8,194 nucleotides of DNA, taken from NCBI GenBank assembly GCA_030636255.1, contig DAOVXH010000074.1, positions 1-8,194 on the forward strand, given 5' to 3'. Below are positions 1-6,684 of the stretch, piece by piece (position 1 is the first letter of the stretch; each line of letters opens with the position of its first letter). Source of the stretch: Methanomassiliicoccales archaeon (GTDB taxonomy: Archaea > Thermoplasmatota > Thermoplasmata > SG8-5). The position numbers were made by a program, and so were the translations under genes. Under the pieces are notes generated by a model. That model did no database searches. It worked only from the letters and a program-made list of their open reading frames with translations, and was not told the origin of the DNA.

Positions 1-606
1 ATATTCAAAAATAGAAATGCAATGCGCGGTATCATGAGTTCCTCCATTTTTGGAGGGGTGTTCAGGTCTTCCAAGGAATATCTTCAACCCATATTGGAGG
101 CCCAGGCAATAGCCCTGCCAGTAATTTTATATCTGGTGGAGCAAGAAAGAATAGCTATACTTGTTGGTATGACCTATTTCTTTCTTTATTTGCTGACATC
201 CATAACATCCAGAAGTGCAGGAAAAATCGCTTCAAAACTATCTGATGTATCCCGGGGAATAAATTCCACATTTATTATTGGGGCATTGCTGCTTATTATT
301 TCTGGAGTTTCAGCATATATGGGCTGGTATCCAGTGTCGGTGGCAGCTTTCATTGGATTGTACATAATTCACAATATTCGCAGACCTATGAATGTCGGAT
401 ATATCAGCGACACAATACCAGGCAAGGTCATGGCAACTGGCTTGAGTGTTGAGTCACAGGTTAAAACCATGATTACTGCAGTCTTTGCGCCACTCATTGG
501 TTATTTGGCAGATGTGTATGGGGTGGGCCAGGCCCTTGCAGTTGTGGGAATTATTTACCTGGCTTTACTCCCATTAGCTGCTGTGAGAAAGACTACTAAT
601 GCATAG
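1..606 (+). CDS. MFS-type transporter, C-terminal part (5' end outside window)
   Basis: The frame is open from base 1 (IFKNRNA precedes the first Met at 22), so this is the end of a longer gene and not one starting at 22. The roughly 200 visible residues form about five or six hydrophobic segments, which fits the second half of a 12-helix major facilitator permease. Family-like signs are a loop carrying RRPMNVGYISD and then IPGKVMATGLSVESQ, resembling the segment before the last helix pair of drug/sugar-type MFS proteins, and GYLADVYG, a motif-A-like GxLaDxxG turn between the last two helices. It ends in a short basic tail (AAVRKTTNA). It would act in the cytoplasmic membrane as a secondary transporter; the substrate cannot be told. 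No gene follows closely on the same strand, so it probably ends its transcript here. Family call fairly secure, specificity unknown. Confidence 0.75.
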   Translation: MFKNRNAMRGIMSSSIFGGVFRSSKEYLQPILEAQAIALPVILYLVEQERIAILVGMTYFFLYLLTSITSRSAGKIASKLSDVSRGINSTFIIGALLLIISGVSAYMGWYPVSVAAFIGLYIIHNIRRPMNVGYISDTIPGKVMATGLSVESQVKTMITAVFAPLIGYLADVYGVGQALAVVGIIYLALLPLAAVRKTTNA

Positions 607-724
607 AATTAGAAATAATGATATCTAGCACAGGCAGTCAAAAAGAAATTATTGTAAATTTTGTATGATGCTGGCATCAAATTTAATAGAATATAAAATA
701 GGAATATATAATCACAATATTACG

Positions 725-740
725 AAAAGGTTAAATATTA
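725..740 (+). promoter_or_regulatory. Candidate archaeal TATA/BRE for the giant DUF3068 gene
   Basis: The 217-nt gap between the MFS gene and the giant gene is very AT-rich and holds no further gene. GAAAAGG followed by TTAAATAT (731-738) resembles an archaeal BRE plus TATA box; transcription would start near 760 and leave a leader of about 60 nt. Competing TATA-like stretches lie at 691-700 (ATATAAAATA) and about 773-780 (ATATTATA). The latter would place the start near 802, just before the Shine-Dalgarno site. The sequence alone does not decide between them. Confidence 0.3.
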
Positions 741-783
741 AATCAAGAAAACAGTTAAATACCATGTAGAACCATATTATACG

Positions 784-798
784 TTACAAAAATTGTAA
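784..798. repeat. Small inverted repeat TTACAA-AAA-TTGTAA in the leader/promoter of the giant gene
   Basis: A perfect 6-bp inverted repeat with a 3-nt spacer ends 10 nt before the GGAGAGG ribosome binding site. It could be an operator near the transcription start or a weak hairpin in the mRNA leader. Short AT-rich palindromes arise by chance in such DNA, so significance is uncertain. Confidence 0.3.
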
Positions 799-808
799 TA
801 TGTTGATA

Positions 809-815
809 GGAGAGG
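809..815 (+). promoter_or_regulatory. Shine-Dalgarno site that fixes the start at 824
   Basis: GGAGAGG lies 8 nt before the ATG at 824. An in-frame ATG at 800 lies upstream of this site and has no Shine-Dalgarno of its own, so the protein most likely begins MAEEDSADQ and not MLIGEDYIM. Confidence 0.75.
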
Positions 816-823
816 ATTATATT

Positions 824-3800
824 ATGGCTGAAGAAGATTCTGCGGATCAGGTGGGCCAGGAAAATGTAGTGAATGATATTGAGAAAGTTGTGGAGCCAGA
901 GGACAATATGTCCGAGGCACCGATGGAACAGGAGGAAACAATACCAAAAACTTCGCCTCCCAGGGGGGGAGGAAGCAAACTATGGCTCATGCTCTTGGCC
1001 GTGGGAATCGCAATTATGATGATTGCCCCTATTTTCATGTTCGCGGTCGTGCCTGGCATGAAGGTTGCGCCGGCGGACCTGGAGACAGAAACTGAGTATG
1101 ATGGCACCATCCAGATGTTAAACATGGACACGTTTTCAATGGATACATACAACATAACTGCCCTGGACACATACGATGCTACTGAAGTTGACGGAGATAA
1201 CCTGAATATCCAGTTCACCGAGACCATAACCATCAAGGAGACCGGGGACACAATGGAGGACTTGGAGGCAGAAGATTATCTGTTCAGTATAGACAGGAAA
1301 ACATTCGCCTACACAGATGATGATCACCAGGGCCAATGGGTATTCCCCCTCACAGTCGAGGCAGAGGACTATGAGTTCTGGAACGGTGACCTTGGAGAAA
1401 CTGGCACATGCGAATACATAGACACAGTTGACCACGAAGGCCTTAGCACCTACGAGTTCAGGATGGTGGAAGATGATATTGTTCTGAACCTGGCCGATGT
1501 ATTTGATGGGGATAGTCTGGCATTATTGCAGAGCATGGGCGCCGAGATGACCTACGATGTTGAGTACATCTTCTGGGTAGACCCTGATACTGGCACAATA
1601 ATAGACCTGGAGAAACACCAGGACAGGTTTTTAACTTTCCCGAACATGCGTTATATCCCTGAGGACCTCCAAACCGTGAGTGTCAATGAGGGAAATATAA
1701 CTATACTGGATACTGCCACCATGACCATGCAGGTCATTGACGTTAAATTAACTGCCAATGTCAGCGCTGTGGAAACCCTACAGAGCGGCTTGGTTCTGCT
1801 TATAAACGAGGTTCTCACAGTAATGGACATAGACAATGATGTTGAACTGCTAGAATACGGCCACAACATAACATACGCTGTAAACAGGGCCACAGGGGAG
1901 TATGTAAACGTGACAGAAGCAAACTTCTACGAGCCTGGCAGATGGACATTCCCTGTGGGAATCGATGACACAGATTATCTCTGGGCAGAGGATGGAGCTG
2001 GCAATGAATATGATGCTGAATATGTAGACCAGGAAATTCGCGGGGGTATCCCTGTTTACAGGTACGAGGCAACAATCGTGGACGATGAATATGGCTTTGT
2101 CCAGATGGGAATAGGACTGACTGGCCAGAACACCACATTGATTACTATGTGGGTGGAGCCCAATACTGGCACAGTAATAGACCGCGAGGTCAGCACCACC
2201 ACCATGATAAGCTTCCCGGACCTTAGATTTCTGCCATACGATCTTGACACCACAACAATGTTTGAAGGTGCCCTCACAGTGATGGACACCACAACCCTAT
2301 TGCCTGAGTCCATGGATGTGACCATTACGGCTAGCATGGAGTGCACTGACATTGAGGCAAGCGGCACTGTGCTCATTATCGAAGAGAGTATCACTGTAAT
2401 GAACGGAACAACAGTTCTGGAAGATTATTCGGGTGATACCTCCTATGGCGTCCATATAAAGACCGCAGCCTACGTGGACGGCCACGGCCTGGAAGATAGA
2501 GATGGCCTATGGACATTCCCTGTGGGAACGCTTGATGGGGATGGAGAACCTATTCAGAACTTCACCCTTTGGGACACATGGACACAGAACACATCCAAGG
2601 CAGAGTACACTGGTTACCAGGATTTTCCTGGAACCAGCCTCAATGTTTCTGTTTATGAGATGGCTGCTGTGGGAGATGTGGGAGTGATGGATATTCCAGA
2701 ATATGGAATCTCCCTGGAAACACAGAATGTAAGCTTTGTAACATATTACGTGGAACCAAATACCGGTATCGTGGTGGACCGAGAGGTGGACAATACTATG
2801 CTGGTAGATTTCCCGGACATAAGATTCCTTCCAGAGATGATAGATGATGGCGATATTTCCACACCAGAGGTTATTGTGGAAGGTACCCTGGCGGTCCTGA
2901 ACCAGACAACCTTCGGGTTAGATACAATGGACATCACCACCTACATCTATTACGAGACAGACGGACTGGATGCCACTGGACTCATACTGAGAATTAATGA
3001 AACTACTGTGGTCATGAACGGCACAACCGAGCTGCCAGAATATGGCTCGTTTGCATCATACGGAGTTCATAGAAAGACCGCCCAATACGTGGATGTGGCA
3101 GGATTTTCCACTGTGGCTAGAACAGGCCAATTCACCTTCCCTGTAGGAATAGTGAGCCCGTATCCTGTGGGCGCACCAGTAGAGAATTTCACCATGTGGA
3201 ACGGGGATATTGGAATGGCTATAAACGCCACATATGACAGAGCCGAGGAAAACGGTGGCGTGGACTGCCTGGTTTATGAAATGGTGGTCTCCAATGTGGC
3301 CATACCCCTGGAGATGTTATTGGGCTCGGAACTTATTCCTGGTGCCCAGGCAACTTACAATGCCACCTATACATATTGGGTTGAGCCCCTGACAGGAGTC
3401 ATCATTGACATGGAACGGAATGTGACATGGAAACTTCTCACACTCTCGCCAGGTGATATGATGTTTGGAATGGTTTCAACAAACACTTACTGGGGATTGC
3501 TAAACGGCGCTGATGTGTATGTAGAGAAGAACATAACCTCAAAGATGAACTACGTCGCCTATGGCACGGAGGGCATTGGAGAATACTGGGAGAACACCAC
3601 GGTATATGAAAACAACACTTACACACCGATGATGGCTCCCCAATATCTGAACCAGTCTGTATACATTGGTCTACCGCATAACATGACACATGTAACTGCC
3701 ATGGACTCGAAGATAGAAAATTGGACATTCTCACCAAACGCTGTCGCGAACCAGACACTGTGGTACGATGATTTGGGTACTCCAACTAATGCGGAATTCA

Positions 3801-4633
3801 TTGGATACTACGAACCATCGCCAGCCACCCAGGGATTCAATATCTCATTGTACTCGATAGTATATGATAATGTAACGCTGGAAGTTGATGCTGGCCTTAC
3901 AAATCACACCAAATACAATGCAACCATCATTTTCCAGGTGGACAGGGACAGTGGTGTGATATTATATGTGGATAAGAACACAACCATGTCATATTACAAT
4001 GAAACCCAGGTCAAATGGTACCCGCTTATGAACCTGCACACATGGACAACGCCACAATCCCAGGCAGAGGCCTTCATGACAGCCACGGTCATGCAGATTG
4101 CCCTGGCCATAGAAGCCTACGGCGCAGTAGCCTGTCCAATCATAGTGGATCAAAATATCGGATATAGTTCACTGATGGTAGCTGGCTCTGCTGCAAAAGC
4201 AAATGAGCTTTCAGGGCTGGTAGTATACTCTGATCAGCAAGACATACCAGGAGGAAACATTGCTTACTCTTCGATACAGGCAGTGATAGATGCCACAGTC
4301 ACAGAGGCTACAGCTAGTTCGGCCCAGGTTACCCTGTCCGAGCAAACGATTATTGGAGGCATATTGGCCTATGAGACAGACGAAACTACAATCGGGCCAG
4401 GAGCCCTGGCAGCCTATGCAACTGGACTCCAGCTAGCGATGTTCAGCGACAATACCATACCGGTCTTGAACCAAGACATGGAATACAGTGATGACAATAT
4501 AGCAGATTCAAAAGAAAGCGCAGATGAGATTATGGGTCAACTGGCCGTCGGAGAGTTGTACGTGCCTCTGATACTGATTGCAATTGGTGCCGTATTCGTG
4601 GTATTGGGACTTGTGTTCAAGATGAAGAAATAG
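824..4633 (+). CDS. Giant membrane-anchored surface protein with five tandem DUF3068 (PorA-family-like) modules
   Basis: The protein has 1269 residues from the ATG at 824. Order: an acidic N-terminal tail (1-50) ending in a proline/glycine-rich linker; a membrane helix (about 53-77); five repeats of 192-210 residues (about 79-273, 274-465, 466-664, 665-874, 875-1069); a unique Ala/Ser/Thr-rich region (about 1070-1243); a second membrane helix (about 1246-1265) and the basic tail KMKK. Each repeat shows DUF3068 hallmarks: an LP/IP entry motif, a G-W-TFPVG segment, a W/Y-containing aspartate-rich stretch, and a WVEPNTG-like motif followed by V/I-I/V-D. DUF3068 proteins normally carry one such ectodomain between two membrane helices; here five are strung together with no helix between. 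I count 31 N-X-S/T sequons, all outside the membrane-proximal C-terminal region, and only four cysteines in the ectodomain. The most likely role is a structural or adhesive cell-envelope protein anchored at both ends; function is unknown and the porin name of the family should not be carried over. It stands alone between a same-strand MFS gene and a convergent gene. Confidence 0.85.
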   Translation: MAEEDSADQVGQENVVNDIEKVVEPEDNMSEAPMEQEETIPKTSPPRGGGSKLWLMLLAVGIAIMMIAPIFMFAVVPGMKVAPADLETETEYDGTIQMLNMDTFSMDTYNITALDTYDATEVDGDNLNIQFTETITIKETGDTMEDLEAEDYLFSIDRKTFAYTDDDHQGQWVFPLTVEAEDYEFWNGDLGETGTCEYIDTVDHEGLSTYEFRMVEDDIVLNLADVFDGDSLALLQSMGAEMTYDVEYIFWVDPDTGTIIDLEKHQDRFLTFPNMRYIPEDLQTVSVNEGNITILDTATMTMQVIDVKLTANVSAVETLQSGLVLLINEVLTVMDIDNDVELLEYGHNITYAVNRATGEYVNVTEANFYEPGRWTFPVGIDDTDYLWAEDGAGNEYDAEYVDQEIRGGIPVYRYEATIVDDEYGFVQMGIGLTGQNTTLITMWVEPNTGTVIDREVSTTTMISFPDLRFLPYDLDTTTMFEGALTVMDTTTLLPESMDVTITASMECTDIEASGTVLIIEESITVMNGTTVLEDYSGDTSYGVHIKTAAYVDGHGLEDRDGLWTFPVGTLDGDGEPIQNFTLWDTWTQNTSKAEYTGYQDFPGTSLNVSVYEMAAVGDVGVMDIPEYGISLETQNVSFVTYYVEPNTGIVVDREVDNTMLVDFPDIRFLPEMIDDGDISTPEVIVEGTLAVLNQTTFGLDTMDITTYIYYETDGLDATGLILRINETTVVMNGTTELPEYGSFASYGVHRKTAQYVDVAGFSTVARTGQFTFPVGIVSPYPVGAPVENFTMWNGDIGMAINATYDRAEENGGVDCLVYEMVVSNVAIPLEMLLGSELIPGAQATYNATYTYWVEPLTGVIIDMERNVTWKLLTLSPGDMMFGMVSTNTYWGLLNGADVYVEKNITSKMNYVAYGTEGIGEYWENTTVYENNTYTPMMAPQYLNQSVYIGLPHNMTHVTAMDSKIENWTFSPNAVANQTLWYDDLGTPTNAEFIGYYEPSPATQGFNISLYSIVYDNVTLEVDAGLTNHTKYNATIIFQVDRDSGVILYVDKNTTMSYYNETQVKWYPLMNLHTWTTPQSQAEAFMTATVMQIALAIEAYGAVACPIIVDQNIGYSSLMVAGSAAKANELSGLVVYSDQQDIPGGNIAYSSIQAVIDATVTEATASSAQVTLSEQTIIGGILAYETDETTIGPGALAAYATGLQLAMFSDNTIPVLNQDMEYSDDNIADSKESADEIMGQLAVGELYVPLILIAIGAVFVVLGLVFKMKK
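1058..1642 (+). repeat. DUF3068 module 1 of 5
   Basis: This begins at GMKVAPADL just after the first membrane helix. Landmarks: GQWVFP (1331), YEFWNGD, STYEFRM, FWVDPDTGTIID (1571). It is strongly acidic and holds a single N-X-S/T sequon (YNIT), unlike the later modules. Confidence 0.75.
1643..2218 (+). repeat. DUF3068 module 2 of 5
   Basis: This begins at NMRYIPEDL. Landmarks: GRWTFPVGI (1937), VYRYEA, MWVEPNTGTVID (2147). The WVEP motif lies 192 codons after that of module 1. There are five sequons. The 20 nt at 1942-1961 are identical to 2509-2528 in module 3, indicating duplication at the DNA level. Confidence 0.8.
2219..2815 (+). repeat. DUF3068 module 3 of 5
   Basis: This begins at DLRFLPYDL. 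Landmarks: SYGVHIKTAAYVD, GLWTFPVGT (2504), SVYEMA, YYVEPNTGIVVD (2744, 199 codons after module 2). There are five sequons. SYGVH-KTA-YVD and MNGTT are shared closely with module 4, suggesting 3 and 4 are the most recent pair or under similar constraint. Confidence 0.8.
2816..3445 (+). repeat. DUF3068 module 4 of 5
   Basis: This begins at DIRFLPEMI. Landmarks: SYGVHRKTAQYVD, GQFTFPVGI (3125), ENFTMWNGD, VYEMVV, YWVEPLTGVIID (3374, 210 codons after module 3). It holds seven sequons and is the longest module, with an insertion around PYPVGAPVEN. Confidence 0.8.
3446..4030 (+). repeat. DUF3068 module 5 of 5 (diverged)
   Basis: This begins near SPGDMMFGM. Landmarks are degraded but aligned: ENWTFSPN (in place of GxWTFPVG, about 3716), TLWYDDLG, SLYSIVY, FQVDRDSGVILYVD (3932, 186 codons after module 4). 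Thirteen N-X-S/T sequons make it by far the most sequon-dense module. Confidence 0.65.
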
Positions 4634-4671
4634 GCATAACGATTCGATAATTTACATATCCTGGCGTATCA

Positions 4672-4693
4672 ATGGGCCATAAAAAAGACCCAT
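4672..4693 (-). terminator. Possible terminator between convergent genes
   Basis: ATGGG (4672-4676) and CCCAT (4689-4693) form a short inverted repeat with an A-rich loop. On the minus strand the loop gives a run of six T about 20 nt after the stop of the DUF1684 gene, as archaeal oligo-T terminators have. The 72-nt space between the two converging stops holds nothing else. Confidence 0.3.
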
Positions 4694-4705
4694 GCAGATT
4701 CAGGT

Positions 4706-5251
4706 CTACTTAGAATAGTTCTTCTCGCCTGCCTGGATAGACACCTTGAGCCAGTTCGCTGGAGGCACCATGGGACATGAATAATCTATATTGTAGGCAC
4801 ACCAGGGATTGTAGGCCTCATTGAAATCCAATGCCCATTTGCCATCTGAAAAATCATGTTCCAGTTCCATATCAAGATAGCGGCCAGCACCATATGTTTC
4901 CTGGCCGCAGGTTGTGTCCTTGAAAGGAACAAATAATCTGCCTTCCTCTGAACTGGTCTTGTAGGCCTGGAGTATGCAGTCTGCGCCATTAATTTGAAAA
5001 TGAAATTCTCCCCAGCCAATGTATTTCCTGGTATTGCCCTTGGAGTCCTTCACCTCGATGGTTTTCTTTTCAGCATGTTCTTGAAGCTCCAGTTTGAAAG
5101 AAAATTTTGAATCCGGGGGATAATAATTAAGGCCCTTGAATTTCCTGCGTTTCAATAGGGGAATTGGCGACTGGGCACCTTTTGAAAGAGATTTATTTTT
5201 TTCAATTCTGTCTTGCTCAATCTTGGCCTTCCAGGCATCAGTATTTTCCAT
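4706..5251 (-). CDS. DUF1684 family protein
   Basis: The protein has 181 residues and no signal peptide or membrane helix, so it is probably cytoplasmic. DUF1684 signatures run through the C-terminal half: FKDTTCGQETYGAGRYLD (about 110-127), LDFNEAYNPWCAY (141-153), YSCPMVPPANWL (157-168) and a closing AGEK. The N-terminal part (DAWKAKIEQDRIEKNK, then SPIP about 28-31) fits the start of the family, so the gene looks complete; many bacterial members are longer. The domain has no experimentally settled function that I can state. Conserved Cys, Asp, Asn and Tyr residues could form a binding pocket, but that is inference. The start at 5251 is the only reasonable Met; there is no clear Shine-Dalgarno, and the TATA about 35 nt upstream suggests a nearly leaderless message. 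It lies downstream of the radical SAM gene on the same strand, 79 nt away, with its own promoter. Confidence 0.8.
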   Translation of the reverse strand: MENTDAWKAKIEQDRIEKNKSLSKGAQSPIPLLKRRKFKGLNYYPPDSKFSFKLELQEHAEKKTIEVKDSKGNTRKYIGWGEFHFQINGADCILQAYKTSSEEGRLFVPFKDTTCGQETYGAGRYLDMELEHDFSDGKWALDFNEAYNPWCAYNIDYSCPMVPPANWLKVSIQAGEKNYSK

Positions 5252-5280
5252 ACTATCTTAACAGGACAGGGGTTTCACGA

Positions 5281-5290
5281 ATAAATATAA
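5281..5290 (-). promoter_or_regulatory. TATA-like element of the DUF1684 gene
   Basis: On the minus strand TTATATTTAT is centred about 35 nt before the ATG at 5251. Transcription would begin near 5260, leaving a leader of roughly ten nt. Confidence 0.4.
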
Positions 5291-5294
5291 TATC

Positions 5295-5329
5295 CCTATT
5301 TCTTTGGGCAACTTCAAAAACGAAATAGG
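5295..5329. repeat. Perfect 8-bp inverted repeat after the radical SAM gene
   Basis: CCTATTTC (5295-5302) and GAAATAGG (5322-5329) are perfectly complementary across a 19-nt loop. One arm lies 1 nt after the stop codon of the radical SAM gene, the other just upstream of the TATA-like element of the DUF1684 gene. It may be an mRNA 3'-end hairpin, with a run of five T on the minus strand inside the loop, or an operator for the downstream promoter. Confidence 0.45.
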
Positions 5330-5330
5330 C

Positions 5331-6203
5331 TTAAACAAGTTTTCTAAATTCCCTGGCAGTGAAGGCCATGAAAAACGGATTTTGAAATGAACCTGCCAGA
5401 CACCCGCAATTGGAGCAGTCGGTATTGGGCCCAAAACATCGTCTTGTTTTCCATTTCACATCAAAATGCAGAACATCATCGCCCCAGTAGCATCTGCCAC
5501 GATGGTCTGCTTCCTCATACCATTTAATCATGGCATTGCTGAGTAAGAGTTGTCTTGGATACTTCAATTTCACCCTTTTCAGCTCGTCCACAATGAGCTT
5601 TCTTTCTTCTGTTTTAACATGCATGGGAATATTGACCTGGGTTCCAGATGCACAAATATTGCATACCACGCCCCTGAATCTGTGTTTTTTGGAAAGTTTG
5701 ACAATACTCTCCAGTTCCCTGTAATTGTCCATGGTTATGGTCATGTTTATGGCCACACGCTTGTCTCTGGAATAATTCTTCAAAACCTTGTTGAAAGTTC
5801 CCCGGCCACGGATTGAATCATTGGTCTTTCGCATACCGTCCAGGGATACAAAAAGTAAATGATTGAACTTCTTCGGGATGAAAATTGTTCCATTGGTGAT
5901 TACATAAACAAAGGGGAACATCTTATGAGCCAGCATAAGAACATCGAGTCTGAGAGCAGGTTCGCCGCCAACAAGCAGAACAAATCTGATGCCCTGTTTG
6001 TGAAGTTCTCTGAACCGCTTTCTCCAGACACCCAGTGACAATTCTTCCTTCTCAAAAACATCCTTGCCATGAAAGTGATAGCAATGCCGACACCTGAGAT
6101 TGCAATTGTCGGTGATGTCAATTTCAGCAAAGAACTTGACGCCGAGAACCCTTCTCTTCAATTCTAGAAAGGCCAGATAGGGAGCCAGACCTACTTGATT
6201 CAT
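5331..6203 (-). CDS. Radical SAM enzyme with SPASM/twitch-like C-terminal cysteine cluster
   Basis: The protein has 290 residues from the ATG at 6203. CNLRCRHC (Cys 34, 38, 41) is the CX3CX2C motif that binds the catalytic 4Fe-4S cluster; GGEP (79-82) and SLDG (120-123) are the usual SAM-contacting and strand motifs of the partial TIM barrel. After a CNIC pair (181, 184), the C-terminus has Cys 238, 256, 263, 266 and 268, in a CxxG...D...C-F arrangement followed by CSNCGC. This resembles the auxiliary-cluster domain of SPASM/twitch enzymes, which modify peptides or act in cofactor synthesis and anaerobic maturation. The product cannot be assigned. The start overlaps the stop of the cupin gene as ATGA and no Shine-Dalgarno is seen, so translation is probably coupled. 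A TTG at 6221 would extend it by six residues but is less likely. Confidence 0.85.
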   Translation of the reverse strand: MNQVGLAPYLAFLELKRRVLGVKFFAEIDITDNCNLRCRHCYHFHGKDVFEKEELSLGVWRKRFRELHKQGIRFVLLVGGEPALRLDVLMLAHKMFPFVYVITNGTIFIPKKFNHLLFVSLDGMRKTNDSIRGRGTFNKVLKNYSRDKRVAINMTITMDNYRELESIVKLSKKHRFRGVVCNICASGTQVNIPMHVKTEERKLIVDELKRVKLKYPRQLLLSNAMIKWYEEADHRGRCYWGDDVLHFDVKWKTRRCFGPNTDCSNCGCLAGSFQNPFFMAFTAREFRKLV

Positions 6204-6592
6204 TGTTTTAAATAATCGCAAACGTAGAGGGTCGGAGCCTTCACATTCAGAATTAAATCCTCGCCTGCCGGAATCAGCAAAATATCATACTGGCTTGGTC
6301 GAACTGTTGGGTTCTTTCCAAAGCCCCAATCAATTTCTCCGAACAGAAAGTGCATGGTCTCCTGATTGCCGCCTACATTGAATACAAACTCGCCCACTGG
6401 CAAGTATCCGAAAGTGGATGGAGATTCTTTTCCCTGGCCCTCGATTACTGTGCTCATTACGCCATTGTCATACTGGTTAATCTTGCCTGGGTTTGTACCT
6501 CTGAAATAGTCCGCAATGCCAGGAAATGTCTCAGCCAGCAATTGGAAATCTATGTCCCGACCAAGGAACATTTCTTTGACTTTTAAATCCAT
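6200..6592 (-). CDS. PpnP/DUF1255-like cupin protein
   Basis: The protein has 130 residues from the ATG at 6592, chosen because AGGTGAT lies just before it; upstream in-frame Mets (6655, 6622) lack such a site. Residues about 28-130 resemble the small cupin family of the pyrimidine/purine nucleoside phosphorylase PpnP: a DYFRG start, LPVGEFVFNVG (64-74), FLFGEIDWGF (82-91), then YDILLIPAGEDLILNV (102-117) and the closing APTLYVCDYL, close to the family's typical C-terminal AEPTSYLCRYL-like end. Bacterial PpnP is about 95 residues, so this form has about 27 extra N-terminal residues and a small insertion near 92-100. Whether it phosphorolyses nucleosides is inference, as the cupin fold also serves binding roles. 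It is the first gene of a coupled pair with the radical SAM enzyme. Confidence 0.65.
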   Translation of the reverse strand: MDLKVKEMFLGRDIDFQLLAETFPGIADYFRGTNPGKINQYDNGVMSTVIEGQGKESPSTFGYLPVGEFVFNVGGNQETMHFLFGEIDWGFGKNPTVRPSQYDILLIPAGEDLILNVKAPTLYVCDYLKQ

Positions 6593-6596
6593 TATT

Positions 6597-6603
6597 ATCA
6601 CCT
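6597..6603 (-). promoter_or_regulatory. Shine-Dalgarno site of the cupin gene
   Basis: AGGTGAT on the minus strand, four nt before the ATG at 6592, is a near-perfect match to the 16S rRNA 3' end and decides the start over the Mets upstream. Confidence 0.75.
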
Positions 6604-6677
6604 TTTTGGCAGGAGATACCATTGTGTTAGATATGTTTTGGGATTTTAAGTTCATTTCTAACTATTATACGATGGAT

Positions 6678-6684
6678 AAAAAAA
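6678..6684 (-). terminator. Oligo-T terminator after the PAS regulator gene
   Basis: Seven T in a row on the minus strand begin directly after the TAG stop (6687-6685). Archaeal RNA polymerase often terminates at such tracts without a hairpin. This would separate the regulator from the cupin/radical SAM pair, whose own promoter would then lie in the next 85 nt; TATAATAG near 6662-6669 on the minus strand is a weak candidate. Confidence 0.4.

Noticed and set aside
800..823. Start of the giant gene at the ATG at 800
   Set aside because: The GGAGAGG site lies between this ATG and the one at 824, so 824 is the supported start.
847..3801. Several open frames on the minus strand, and one on the plus strand (2502-2687), inside the giant gene
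   Set aside because: They lie wholly within a 1269-residue frame with clear domain repeats, have low-complexity or improbable translations and no ribosome binding sites; they are antisense or out-of-frame shadows.
824..4633. Calling the giant protein a porin because its domain family is named PorA
   Set aside because: The domain match says nothing about pore formation; two membrane helices and five soluble modules do not form a porin by themselves, and the family name comes from actinobacterial members.
5530..5816. Overlapping plus-strand open frames opposite the radical SAM gene
   Set aside because: They are antisense to a well-supported radical SAM frame and have no recognisable domain or ribosome binding site.
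6204..6221. TTG start for the radical SAM gene at 6221
   Set aside because: The ATG at 6203 overlaps the upstream stop as ATGA, a common coupling arrangement, and the TTG has no Shine-Dalgarno.
6593..6655. Longer cupin protein starting at 6655
   Set aside because: There is no Shine-Dalgarno before 6655, whereas AGGTGAT is ideally placed before 6592; the extra 21 residues do not resemble the cupin family.
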